From NCBI GenBank assembly GCA_018613055.1, contig JAGGQZ010000006.1, forward strand, positions 671-64,670: a DNA stretch of 64,000 nucleotides, written 5' to 3'. A program made the position numbers and the translations under genes. Positions 43,982 to 51,369 of this stretch are shown piece after piece. The notes beneath the pieces are model-generated. The model ran no database searches. It saw only the letters and a list, made by a program, of their open reading frames with translations, and was not told where the DNA came from. Numbering within the stretch: the stretch's first letter is position 1; each line of letters starts with the position of its first letter. The DNA comes from Chryseobacterium sp. ISL-80 (GTDB lineage Bacteria; Bacillota; Bacilli; Bacillales; Cytobacillaceae).

Positions 43982-44371
43982 TTAGAATGTCAATGTAATG
44001 TCTGCATCGCTTGCAAAGTGAAGGAAAGAAGCTGCTCCGCCAACGTCAATACCATCAACGAACTGGTCTTTTTGAAGAGACATTACGTCCATTGTCATCT
44101 GGCAGGCAATCATCTTGACGCCCATTTCAGCTGCCATTTCAACAAGCTGTTCAACTGGAGGAACGTTTTCTCTTGCGAAACCTTCCTGGAAGTGCTCAGT
44201 TCCTGCTGGCATAGGAAGTTGCTTATGCGCTTCCTTATGGATCAGGTTAAGCCCTTCGAATGTAAAGAAGATTCCTACTTCTGCGTCTGTTGCTGCTGCC
44301 GCAGTCGCGATATTGAATACTTTATATGCATCGAACATTCCGCCGTTAGAGGCGATGATAGCTACTTTCAT
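43982..44371 (-). CDS. DsrE-like sulfur relay protein, copy 2
   Basis: A 129-aa DsrE-like protein with active Cys in KMIACQMTMDVMS. It lacks the middle insert found in the 159-aa copy at 28825. It lies between the TusA-rhodanese and the dioxygenase fusion, whereas copy 1 heads its operon. AAGGAGGA site before the ATG. Confidence 0.88.
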   Translation of the reverse strand: MKVAIIASNGGMFDAYKVFNIATAAAATDAEVGIFFTFEGLNLIHKEAHKQLPMPAGTEHFQEGFARENVPPVEQLVEMAAEMGVKMIACQMTMDVMSLQKDQFVDGIDVGGAASFLHFASDADITLTF

Positions 44372-44385
44372 TATTTGGTTCCTCC

Positions 44386-44964
44386 TTATTTTTCAACTGA
44401 TGTTTCCGTCGGGCCTGTCCAGTCCTTCATCCCGGAAACAACATTAATTGGTTTCTTGAATCCTTTTTCAGCAAGCTTCTTCGCTGCCATATCACTTCTT
44501 GATCCGGAGCGGCATATGATATAGACATCCTCTTCAGGATCCAATTCATTAAATCGCTGCTCCAGTTCTCCAAGCGGAATCGATTTTGCATTCGGAATAT
44601 GGCCAAAAGCATATTCAGCAGATTCCCTTACATCGAGAACCGTTACCTTCTCTTCGCCTTCCAGTTTTGCCAACACTTCTTCAAGTGTGGCTGTATGAGG
44701 GTGTGGCGATTCATTGTTCAGTTCATCTTCACTTGCTTTACGGACATAATGCTTTAGCACATCTCCATCCGTGATTGTACCGAGATATTGATTGCCTGTA
44801 CTTTGAGCCCATGCTTTAAGATCTGTTGTAGATCCTTTGTCAGTCGCCTGCACTTCAATAACCTGTCCAGGTTCCATCTCATTCATGGATTTCTTCGTTT
44901 TGACAATCGGCATCGGGCACGCAAGTCCTTTTGCGTCCAGTACTTTATCCGCAGAAATTGACAT
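44386..44964 (-). CDS. TusA-rhodanese fusion, copy 2
   Basis: A 192-aa protein with TusA domain (KGLACPMPIVKTKKSM) and rhodanese domain (IICRSGSRSDMAAKK), the same architecture and length as the gene at 28220. It is the first gene of the second persulfide operon, 75 bp downstream of a TATACC-N6-GGTA operator. Confidence 0.92.
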   Translation of the reverse strand: MSISADKVLDAKGLACPMPIVKTKKSMNEMEPGQVIEVQATDKGSTTDLKAWAQSTGNQYLGTITDGDVLKHYVRKASEDELNNESPHPHTATLEEVLAKLEGEEKVTVLDVRESAEYAFGHIPNAKSIPLGELEQRFNELDPEEDVYIICRSGSRSDMAAKKLAEKGFKKPINVVSGMKDWTGPTETSVEK

Positions 44965-45038
44965 AGTAATCCCCCTTCCTAAAGCTTAGTATTTTATGAA
45001 TTCGCGGAATCCATACTGAAAAAAATCTCCCTAGTTTA

Positions 45039-45056
45039 TATACCTCCTACGGTAAA
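45039..45056. promoter_or_regulatory. Putative CstR/CsoR-type operator of the second persulfide operon
   Basis: TATACCTCCTACGGTAAA fits TATACC-N6-GGTA with the outer two bases of the right arm diverged. The place relative to the operon start matches the sites at 29394 and 36404. Confidence 0.55.
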
Positions 45057-45082
45057 AACTATGCGTATATTGTAAATAAAAT

Positions 45083-45117
45083 AAAAAAAAACAGCAACCA
45101 TTTTGTCTTGGCTGCTG
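45083..45117 (-). terminator. Rho-independent terminator
   Basis: CAGCAGCCA-type and TGGTTGCTG arms followed by nine T on the minus strand, about 140 bp beyond the lipoprotein gene ending at 45256. Confidence 0.85.
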
Positions 45118-45255
45118 CTTCCTGCTTATTCGGTACTAAAATAGGTATTCGGAGCAGGCAGATTTGGAATGCTGTAGCCGTTTCTGCCCAACAAACGGAA
45201 TGTAACTCACCAGATTTAGGCTACTGTATTGCCTGCCTATGAGATGGGTGCCGGA

Positions 45256-46284
45256 TTATTGTTCAATCTTCCCGTTCACCAAAAGCCGCTTCCATGTCTG
45301 GCCTCCATCTTCAGATTCATAAAGGTCATTCAAGATGGTGATGAAGGCAATTCTTCCCTCCTGTCGTGGGTCAGCCGCTATATATGTGATTGGATTATCA
45401 TCCTTAAGATGCGGAATCGGAAGCTCTTCTGATGCCCCTTCCCGCTTGGGATCCAGCTTGTACATTTTAATTCTTAGATCCTGAACCGGAGAAATAAACA
45501 GTGATTTTTTCGAGAATGCTGCTGCAGTCACCATCTCGAAATCTCCCGCTTTCTTCATGTTCTTCCCGAAGTCATCTGTGAGGAAGACACCTTCCTTTGT
45601 TGCCATTGCGAATACTCCCCCGTTTTCCGGGTGAACTGCAATCATACCAAGTGTTTTCGCCTCCAGTCCCGTCATGTCAATTTGCTCCCAGCTTCCGGCA
45701 TGATCCCTGGATAAATAGACGCCTCTTTCCATGCTGGAATTTGGTTCTTCATTGATTAAATAAAGGCTGCTGTTGTGGTAGCCAGCGGAAAGGAAGTGGA
45801 AATCACTTTCACCGTAAAAAGCGATTTTCTCAAGTGTCCTGCCCTTATCCGTGCTTTTTATAAGGCCAAGCGGATCCTTCAAACCCGCCCCTTTTTCTGG
45901 GTGACCACTTGCAAAGAACCCATCCTGGGTTGCCTGAAAACCCATATAATCATGATTTTGTCCGCCATTTTCCAGCCATTCACCCTTTATAAACATTTTT
46001 AGGCCATTATGCGATGCAACATAGAGGCCAACATCATTACCTGGATATCCTATTCCATGTACGTGGTCTATTTTTTGCTCAGCTGCTTTTCGGACGAACT
46101 TTTCAGCTGGAATATCGCTGGTTATGTTCCCCTCCGTGCTTGGCTGGTTTTCAACTTGTTCTTGCTGTTCCTTCTGTTTCTGCTTTACCTGGTTTACCTG
46201 GTTTTCCTCCTGGTCCGAACAGCCTGTCAAAACCAGTGCGGTGAAGACAAAAGCTGCGGCCAGTAGCCTGTTTCTATACCTCAT
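45256..46284 (-). CDS. Lipoprotein with BNR/sortilin-like propeller (F510_1955-type)
   Basis: A 342-aa lipoprotein with lipobox LTGC (about 19-22), a Q/E/N-rich spacer (25-55) and a beta-propeller with Asp-box-like blades (KSTDKGRTLEK, LSRDHAGSWEQ, ESEDGGQTWKR). It resembles the Bacillaceae family often labelled F510_1955 glycosylhydrolase; no enzyme activity is evident from sequence. The start at 46284 follows ACGGAGGATG; the upstream frame overlaps the previous gene. It follows the TVP38 gene immediately, likely one operon. Confidence 0.75.
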   Translation of the reverse strand: MRYRNRLLAAAFVFTALVLTGCSDQEENQVNQVKQKQKEQQEQVENQPSTEGNITSDIPAEKFVRKAAEQKIDHVHGIGYPGNDVGLYVASHNGLKMFIKGEWLENGGQNHDYMGFQATQDGFFASGHPEKGAGLKDPLGLIKSTDKGRTLEKIAFYGESDFHFLSAGYHNSSLYLINEEPNSSMERGVYLSRDHAGSWEQIDMTGLEAKTLGMIAVHPENGGVFAMATKEGVFLTDDFGKNMKKAGDFEMVTAAAFSKKSLFISPVQDLRIKMYKLDPKREGASEELPIPHLKDDNPITYIAADPRQEGRIAFITILNDLYESEDGGQTWKRLLVNGKIEQ

Positions 46285-46285
46285 T

Positions 46286-46852
46286 TTACATCCTCCGTTT
46301 TCTTTTCTTCGTTGTCCAATAATAGTAGCAGACACCCACCACAACCGCAAAGACCGTCATTGACAGCTGGTACTCTGTTTTCCAGCCCAGCAAGGTGTGG
46401 ACCGAATAGGATTCAATAAAGAGTGCAGGAATTTTACCAATCGTACTCGATACCATAAATGCAGGTGCGCCCATTTTGCTGTAAGAGGCAGCAAGCGTCA
46501 CCAATCCTGAAGGTGCGAAAGGGAAAAGCCGCAATAATATCACCAGTATAAACGCCTCTGTGCCAGCAGTGCTCTTCAGCCGTTCCAGTCCTTTAATCGG
46601 TTTGGTGCTATTGATTTTTTGCGCCAGTTTTTTTACCCCTTTACGATAAAGAAAAAAGCTGATGATTGCTCCGGCAGCTTCTCCAATGATCGAAAGAATA
46701 AGGCCGCCGCTGAAACCAAAATAAATAATATTAGCAGCTGTCACAAATGCGCTCGGTATAACTCCAAGTATTGAGATTGTTATACTGACCGTCAGACTGA
46801 TCAAAACCGCAATCCAGACCGGCTGTCCAGATAAAGTATCTAATAATGCCAT
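46286..46852 (-). CDS. TVP38/TMEM64 (DedA-like) membrane protein
   Basis: A 188-aa polytopic protein of the VTT domain family, with GEAAGAIISFFLYRKGVKK and the signature LRLFPFAPSGLVTLAASYSKM (key F-P-P-G-L). Members are implicated in lipid scrambling or transport. It is the first gene of a pair with the propeller lipoprotein. Confidence 0.85.
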   Translation of the reverse strand: MALLDTLSGQPVWIAVLISLTVSITISILGVIPSAFVTAANIIYFGFSGGLILSIIGEAAGAIISFFLYRKGVKKLAQKINSTKPIKGLERLKSTAGTEAFILVILLRLFPFAPSGLVTLAASYSKMGAPAFMVSSTIGKIPALFIESYSVHTLLGWKTEYQLSMTVFAVVVGVCYYYWTTKKRKRRM

Positions 46853-46954
46853 TTATGTTCCCCCGAAAAAAGTACAATAATTTGTCACTGCTTCTGCTAA
46901 GTTTTTGCACACTGTCCCGCTAAAATTTACATATAAACGAAAGGAGTTGAACTG

Positions 46955-47215
46955 ATGATGAAAAAACTGTCATTAAGTTTTTTAAGCGCAGCCTTAATCC
47001 TAGGAGCCAGTACAGCCGCCTTCGCGGAGGAAGGAACAGAAGGAAAAGGCATATTCAATTTTGGCCAGATGAAGCCGCTAATCGAAAAAATGCACCCAGG
47101 CTTGTCCGATGAAGAGGTCAAGCAAATGTACAATGACTGCCACGGAACCAATGGTGCTATGCCTAGCAAAAACTTCAATATGATGAATGGAGGCCATATG
47201 GATATCGTTGATTGA
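46955..47215 (+). CDS. Small secreted protein of unknown function
   Basis: An 86-aa protein with a signal peptide (1-24, cleavage after TAAFA). The mature part is about 60 residues with GIFNFGQMKPLIEKMHPG, one Cys (in NDCHGTNG) and a Met/His-rich end. AAAGGAGTTG precedes the ATG. I do not recognise a family; the CH and MNGGHM residues could bind metal or haem but the motif is not CxxCH. Confidence 0.7.
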   Translation: MMKKLSLSFLSAALILGASTAAFAEEGTEGKGIFNFGQMKPLIEKMHPGLSDEEVKQMYNDCHGTNGAMPSKNFNMMNGGHMDIVD

Positions 47216-47238
47216 AAACTGGCTATTCCACTTCAAAT

Positions 47239-47266
47239 AAGGTTCTGGAGAAATCCAGAGCCTTTC
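47239..47266 (+). terminator. Hairpin after the small secreted gene
   Basis: AAGGTTCTGGA and TCCAGAGCCTT arms around GAAA; the T tract is short. Confidence 0.6.
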
Positions 47267-47341
47267 ATAATGTACTTGGTCTATTCTAGCTGAAGTTTTT
47301 GCAAAAAAACATGAAGAAAGAGATATTTTCCCCTGAACATG

Positions 47342-47372
47342 AAAAAACAACCTGACCAAATCGGTCCAGGCT
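47342..47372 (-). terminator. Rho-independent terminator of the pheromone precursor gene
   Basis: CAGCCTGGACC and GGTCAGGTTG arms around five bases, then TTTTTT on the minus strand. Confidence 0.88.
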
Positions 47373-47386
47373 GTCTCAAAGCATTC

Positions 47387-47848
47387 TTAAACTAATCCTT
47401 CACCTTCACAAAGCTGTGACGGCAGGTCGGCTACAATTGTTCCGCTTTGCGAGTGCTGTGAGGGAAGATCTGCTACCAATGTTCCTTCTTGGGCATGCTG
47501 TGATGGCAGGTCGGCTACAATCGTTCCGCTTTGCGAGTGCTGTGAGGGAAGATCTGCTACCAATGTTCCTTCTTGGGCATGCTGTGACGGCAGGTCGGCT
47601 ACAATCGTTCCGCTCTGCGAGTGCTGTGAAGGAAGATCCGCTAACATTGTTCCTTCTTGTGCATGCTGTGACGGCAGGTCGGCTATGGTGACTCCATCGC
47701 CCGAATGTTGTGACGGCAAGTCGGCTATGATTGTACCACTTTGCGAATGTTGGGATGGCAAATCGGCAAGGCTTCTATCTCCAGAATCCACACCTGACAC
47801 ACCAGCAAAAAACGCAGCAATAATGGTCATCAGTAATATTCTCTTCAT
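47387..47848 (-). CDS. Secreted precursor with nine PapR-like heptapeptide repeats
   Basis: A 153-aa protein with signal peptide (about 1-19) and then nine tandem 14-residue units starting at residues 28, 42, 56 and so on to 140. Each is ADLPSQH (the ninth is ADLPSQL) plus a seven-residue linker, alternately SQSGTIV-like and AQEGTLV-like. B. cereus PapR pheromones have the same core, e.g. ADLPFEF. The gene follows a PlcR-like regulator by 41 bp on the same strand, the plcR-papR order. Known PapR precursors are about 48 aa with one copy. That the units are cut to heptapeptides, re-imported and bound by the regulator is inference. AGAGGAGGA precedes the ATG. Confidence 0.85.
   Translation of the reverse strand: MKRILLMTIIAAFFAGVSGVDSGDRSLADLPSQHSQSGTIIADLPSQHSGDGVTIADLPSQHAQEGTMLADLPSQHSQSGTIVADLPSQHAQEGTLVADLPSQHSQSGTIVADLPSQHAQEGTLVADLPSQHSQSGTIVADLPSQLCEGEGLV
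47390..47767 (-). repeat. Nine 42-bp in-frame repeats inside the precursor gene
   Basis: Nine 42-bp units with exact frame. The 3' six or seven units form a homogenised 84-bp higher-order repeat (SQSG and AQEG linkers alternating, with runs identical or nearly so at DNA level), indicating recent unequal recombination or slippage. Copy number is likely to vary between strains. Confidence 0.93.
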
Positions 47849-47889
47849 TGTATCCTCCTCTGCCTATGGCTAAAAAGTTATAATGCGTA

Positions 47890-48777
47890 TCAGCAATATT
47901 TCAATAATTTTTCCATTTCAGTTTCTACTAAGCTCGCAAACTTCTCATTCTTCTGCAGCTTGAAAAGCATGACTGCTTTTTCAAGATATTCCTTGCCTTT
48001 GTTTTCTTTACCCAATTTGATGAAATTCATGCCTGATTGGTAATAAAGTTCTCCAAATAAATACATATTTTCTTCATATATACAATTATCGATGCCTTTG
48101 CTGCAGTATATGAGTGATTCCTCATACCTTTCCAGCTTTGACAACGCCTGTGCGAGACCGTAAAGAATCCTTAGCCAGATGCTTGAATCCTGGACTTGAG
48201 GCAGCTCTGTCAGTTGGTTAAGGGCACTCAGAAAAAGCTCGACTGCCTTGTCAAGGTTCCCGCTGTCCTTTTCAATGATGGCCATACTGGTCAAAATCTC
48301 AATCTCACGTTCGGTCATGCTATCCTGTTCCTGATGAGTCATGGCCAATGCCCCATCCAGCAGGCTGATGGACTTTTGCTTATCTTTATCAAGGTAGTAA
48401 ATACAGATTCCCTGGTGCCAAACTAAAAATTGATCGAAAGACGTATGCTTAAAAAGCGGATTATCCTGCTCCTTTTGGATGATTTCATGAATAGCCGCAT
48501 AATCCCGCTCTCTTTTATATTTTTTAATTAACTCCGTGACAGCGATAGCGTAATTGTATGTATCCGTGGAAGCGATATCGAAAAAATGGTTAAGCTCTAC
48601 TTCAAGCTTTAAAGCCATTTTGTATAATTGATCAATTGTTGGATATTTCTCTTCTTTTTCAAATTGAATGATATCCTCTTCAGAACATATACCTGCAGCC
48701 AACTGTTCCTCAGTCAACCCTTTAAAAACTCTTGAAGACTTAAGTATTTTTCCGAAGTTATATCCAACCAGGCTCAT
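47890..48777 (-). CDS. PlcR-like RRNPP quorum-sensing regulator
   Basis: A 295-aa regulator (PlcR is 285 aa). The N-terminal XRE-type HTH (about 5-60) contains RVFKGLTEEQLAAGICSEED and YPTIDQLYKMALKLEVELNHF, closely like PlcR. Five TPR-like helical hairpins follow (about 70-290), with FDQFLVWHQGICIYYL and LERYEESLIYCSKGI matching PlcR positions. Such proteins bind an imported heptapeptide in the TPR groove and then activate PlcR boxes. The start at 48777 is where PlcR begins; the longer open frame to 49011 overlaps another gene. GTGTAGGG is a modest ribosome site. Confidence 0.88.
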   Translation of the reverse strand: MSLVGYNFGKILKSSRVFKGLTEEQLAAGICSEEDIIQFEKEEKYPTIDQLYKMALKLEVELNHFFDIASTDTYNYAIAVTELIKKYKRERDYAAIHEIIQKEQDNPLFKHTSFDQFLVWHQGICIYYLDKDKQKSISLLDGALAMTHQEQDSMTEREIEILTSMAIIEKDSGNLDKAVELFLSALNQLTELPQVQDSSIWLRILYGLAQALSKLERYEESLIYCSKGIDNCIYEENMYLFGELYYQSGMNFIKLGKENKGKEYLEKAVMLFKLQKNEKFASLVETEMEKLLKYC

Positions 48778-48869
48778 CCCTACACCCCATTTAAACGTAA
48801 TTATATATATTTTATCATAGTGTTTGTAAAATTTAAAAATTTGTAGTGCAGAACTTGAAATAGTGAAAA

Positions 48870-49025
48870 TTATTGATAAGAAAGGTAGTGAAGTGCTATG
48901 CAAGACAAAGACAAAAGGATGACGACAATAGCTCCAACCTTGTTTTTTTGCCGCCACAGCGTTATACCCATCAATAAATAATACAAGATGATAAAAGCTA
49001 TGGCGATCCACATAATAAGTACCAT
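48870..49025 (-). CDS. Small two-TM protein at the end of the ger operon (GerD-subunit-like)
   Basis: A 51-aa protein with two hydrophobic helices (about 3-22 and 31-48) joined by WRQKNKVG. Its ATG abuts the TAG stop of gerC. Many germinant receptor operons of Bacillales carry an extra small two-TM D-subunit that modulates receptor function; size, topology and position fit. It was too short for routine ORF calling. Confidence 0.7.
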   Translation of the reverse strand: MVLIMWIAIAFIILYYLLMGITLWRQKNKVGAIVVILLSLSCIALHYLSYQ

Positions 49026-50282
49026 CTAATCCCTCACTTCTTCAAGGCTAGGCAGTTTTGTCTGTCGTCCAAATTCACCAAATCGAATGGAGATATTCAC
49101 CTTGACTGCTGCATCAGGATAAGTGTGCATCCAGTCAAATTCACGGAATTCCCGAAGGGTGGCAAACTCTTTCCTCATCGGTATGGATAAATCGAATGTA
49201 TCTCCTTTTAATTCTTCCTGGCTATAGGCAATAAAATCGGTAAAGTTTTTTTCAATTGCAGCCGTAAGAGACTTTTTTAGCTTCTTAACCTTATCCCGGT
49301 TCTTTGCATAATTGGTCATGCTTGGGTCGCTGTATACTTCTATAAATAAAGGAACATCAATTTCAATGGTTGGACGGCCTTTCCCGGTAATCAGTTTAAA
49401 TTTGTTGTCTTTTTTTTGAGAAATTCTTAAGCTTAGCTTATATCTCTCATCAAAAGGATCTTCAATCGCAGTCAAGATATCATCGGTTGTCCATTTATTG
49501 TCTAGTAGACTTGATATCCTAGTCTCTTCCCCAGTTATTTTGCCAACCATCATTCCCTCTTTGAAGACAGCAGATCCAAGGAACTGGGCATTGGCTGTCG
49601 TTCCCTCCACTTTAATCTCACCCGCCATAAGGTCATCGTCCGTTGAATGCATTCCATCTTTTTCCGCCATTTTGGTTGTAGCGTAGATGGCCAGATATAG
49701 GTCTGAATCTGCTTCCGTGACCCGAAAAAAACTATTCAGATCCGCTTCCGGAATCATGCCAGTTTCCTGACCTCTTTCAATCATGAGTTCTAAAAATTTA
49801 TGAGGCCTGGATTCAATTTTTGGATGATTATTTTTTATGAATTCAGCCGCATCCTCCTTAGTGACAATAAATTGTGTACTCCGCTTAATTTCGCGATCCT
49901 TGGTTGCACTATAGATGACCCTGATAAAATCCGGATCTCTGGCTAATTCTTCTGAAACAATGAGAGCCTGAAGCAGATCATAGGATATTTCCTTCGCCAC
50001 AACTGTATTGGCTGTATTGCGCGATGAAATAAAATCATCTGCAACCAAAGTCACGATTTCCTGCGTTGGCTCATTCGCTCCGCCTGAAGTCTGCTGTGAC
50101 CCCACCTCCGGATTGGCAATCAGGTATGTCACACGGAGGTTTCCATCCGGTTTATGCTTATCAAGCCCTATACCAATGACGTATGCTTTATCATCCAGTT
50201 CCTTGTGGTCCCAGCATCCCGACAGGCTCAAAGTAATTGCGGCCAGGATCGTCGCTTTAATTATTATAGAGTGAATTTTCAT
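49026..50282 (-). CDS. Germinant receptor lipoprotein C-subunit (GerAC family)
   Basis: A 418-aa lipoprotein with lipobox LSGC (20-23) followed by the family hallmark WDHKELDDKAYVIGIGLDK. It has the three-domain Ger(x)C architecture and an ending WMHTYPDAAVKVNISIRFGE. It sits on the outer face of the spore inner membrane with the A and B subunits and is needed for nutrient-triggered germination. It overlaps gerB by 26 bp. Confidence 0.93.
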   Translation of the reverse strand: MKIHSIIIKATILAAITLSLSGCWDHKELDDKAYVIGIGLDKHKPDGNLRVTYLIANPEVGSQQTSGGANEPTQEIVTLVADDFISSRNTANTVVAKEISYDLLQALIVSEELARDPDFIRVIYSATKDREIKRSTQFIVTKEDAAEFIKNNHPKIESRPHKFLELMIERGQETGMIPEADLNSFFRVTEADSDLYLAIYATTKMAEKDGMHSTDDDLMAGEIKVEGTTANAQFLGSAVFKEGMMVGKITGEETRISSLLDNKWTTDDILTAIEDPFDERYKLSLRISQKKDNKFKLITGKGRPTIEIDVPLFIEVYSDPSMTNYAKNRDKVKKLKKSLTAAIEKNFTDFIAYSQEELKGDTFDLSIPMRKEFATLREFREFDWMHTYPDAAVKVNISIRFGEFGRQTKLPSLEEVRD

Positions 50283-51366
50283 TTTTAAAATCCCCCCGAA
50301 TTTTTGCTACAACCCACATGAGTGGCGGCAGAATCATAAAGGCAGGACTCAAAACCAAAAGTATTTTTTCCCTTAGGGAGTAGAGAGTGATTGATGGAGC
50401 ATCCGGTGACAATCCAATTAATACGATAATGGTTGCGATCAAGGGAATGAGGTATTCAAACTCCTTAATTTTAAGAACGCCCCCCAGGAATATGGCGATA
50501 AGATATAGATAAAACGAAAAACGGATAAAAGTTGCGACCAGCCAAAAGGGAAAAAATAAGGTTTCAACGTTTGCCAGGAATCCAATTTGGATATAACGGA
50601 TTGTTTCATGGAAAGGATAGTTCAACATTTCAGCAGTGGTATAATCAAATAAAACAACAAACCCCACAAGTGCCAGGCTCAATTCCACTGTGATAAATCC
50701 GAGACTAATGAGGGTGCCTTTTTTCATATCTTTATAAGAAGAAACGATTGGCATGATGAGCGCAAGGAAGAAAAAATCCACAAATATCGAAACATTCTTT
50801 ACGGAGGCTTTTGCTACTTCGAGTGGCCCTTCACCCCAGATGGGGAAAAGATACCCGATTGTTCCTTCCTTAAAAGTAAAGACCAGGGCAATGAACAACG
50901 TAATTTTGATATAGGGGAGCAGTAGCCAGGAAACAGTCCCGATCTGTTCTATGCCCCTCTTAGCTCCATATGCGCAAATAACCATTAAAAGGATGTAAAG
51001 GATAATACTTGGTGTTTTCGTAAAATACATGGACCCAATGATGTCGACATAGGTACCCGAGTCTGCTATCACTGCAGCTGTCCCGCCAATTATCAATAGA
51101 ATAGATAGCATTGTTCCTAAAATTTTACCAAAAAGGTGCAGCAGAATTTCATGCAGGTTTTTTCCTTTATGAGCTGAATACACTTTTATTAATAAAATGA
51201 CCGGAAAAAGTGAAAGAATGCCAATCAGCAACGATGCCATCCAGCCGGCATTTTTGGCATTTTCATAAATAATCGCAGGAGTGTCATCACTTAACTTCGC
51301 CCCAATGGTCAACGAGATGATCGCGAAATATTCTTTTATGCCGATTTTCCCCTTATTTTCCTTCAT
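50257..51366 (-). CDS. Germinant receptor B-subunit (GerAB family)
   Basis: A 369-aa protein with ten or so TM helices of the spore germination/APC superfamily. Features include GAKLSDDTPAIIYENAKNAGW near the N-terminus and LLIGILSLFPVILLI. The B-subunit binds the germinant in this family. It follows gerA by three bases. Confidence 0.93.
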   Translation of the reverse strand: MKENKGKIGIKEYFAIISLTIGAKLSDDTPAIIYENAKNAGWMASLLIGILSLFPVILLIKVYSAHKGKNLHEILLHLFGKILGTMLSILLIIGGTAAVIADSGTYVDIIGSMYFTKTPSIILYILLMVICAYGAKRGIEQIGTVSWLLLPYIKITLFIALVFTFKEGTIGYLFPIWGEGPLEVAKASVKNVSIFVDFFFLALIMPIVSSYKDMKKGTLISLGFITVELSLALVGFVVLFDYTTAEMLNYPFHETIRYIQIGFLANVETLFFPFWLVATFIRFSFYLYLIAIFLGGVLKIKEFEYLIPLIATIIVLIGLSPDAPSITLYSLREKILLVLSPAFMILPPLMWVVAKIRGDFKNENSLYNN

Positions 51367-51369
51367 CGT

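Noticed and set aside
47416-47691. Plus-strand repetitive ORF opposite the pheromone precursor
   Set aside because: Shadow of the 42-bp repeats; no ribosome site, and the minus-strand frame has a signal peptide and PapR-like units.
48778-49011. 78-codon extension of the PlcR-like regulator
   Set aside because: Overlaps the small two-TM gene in another frame and PlcR homologues begin at the later ATG.
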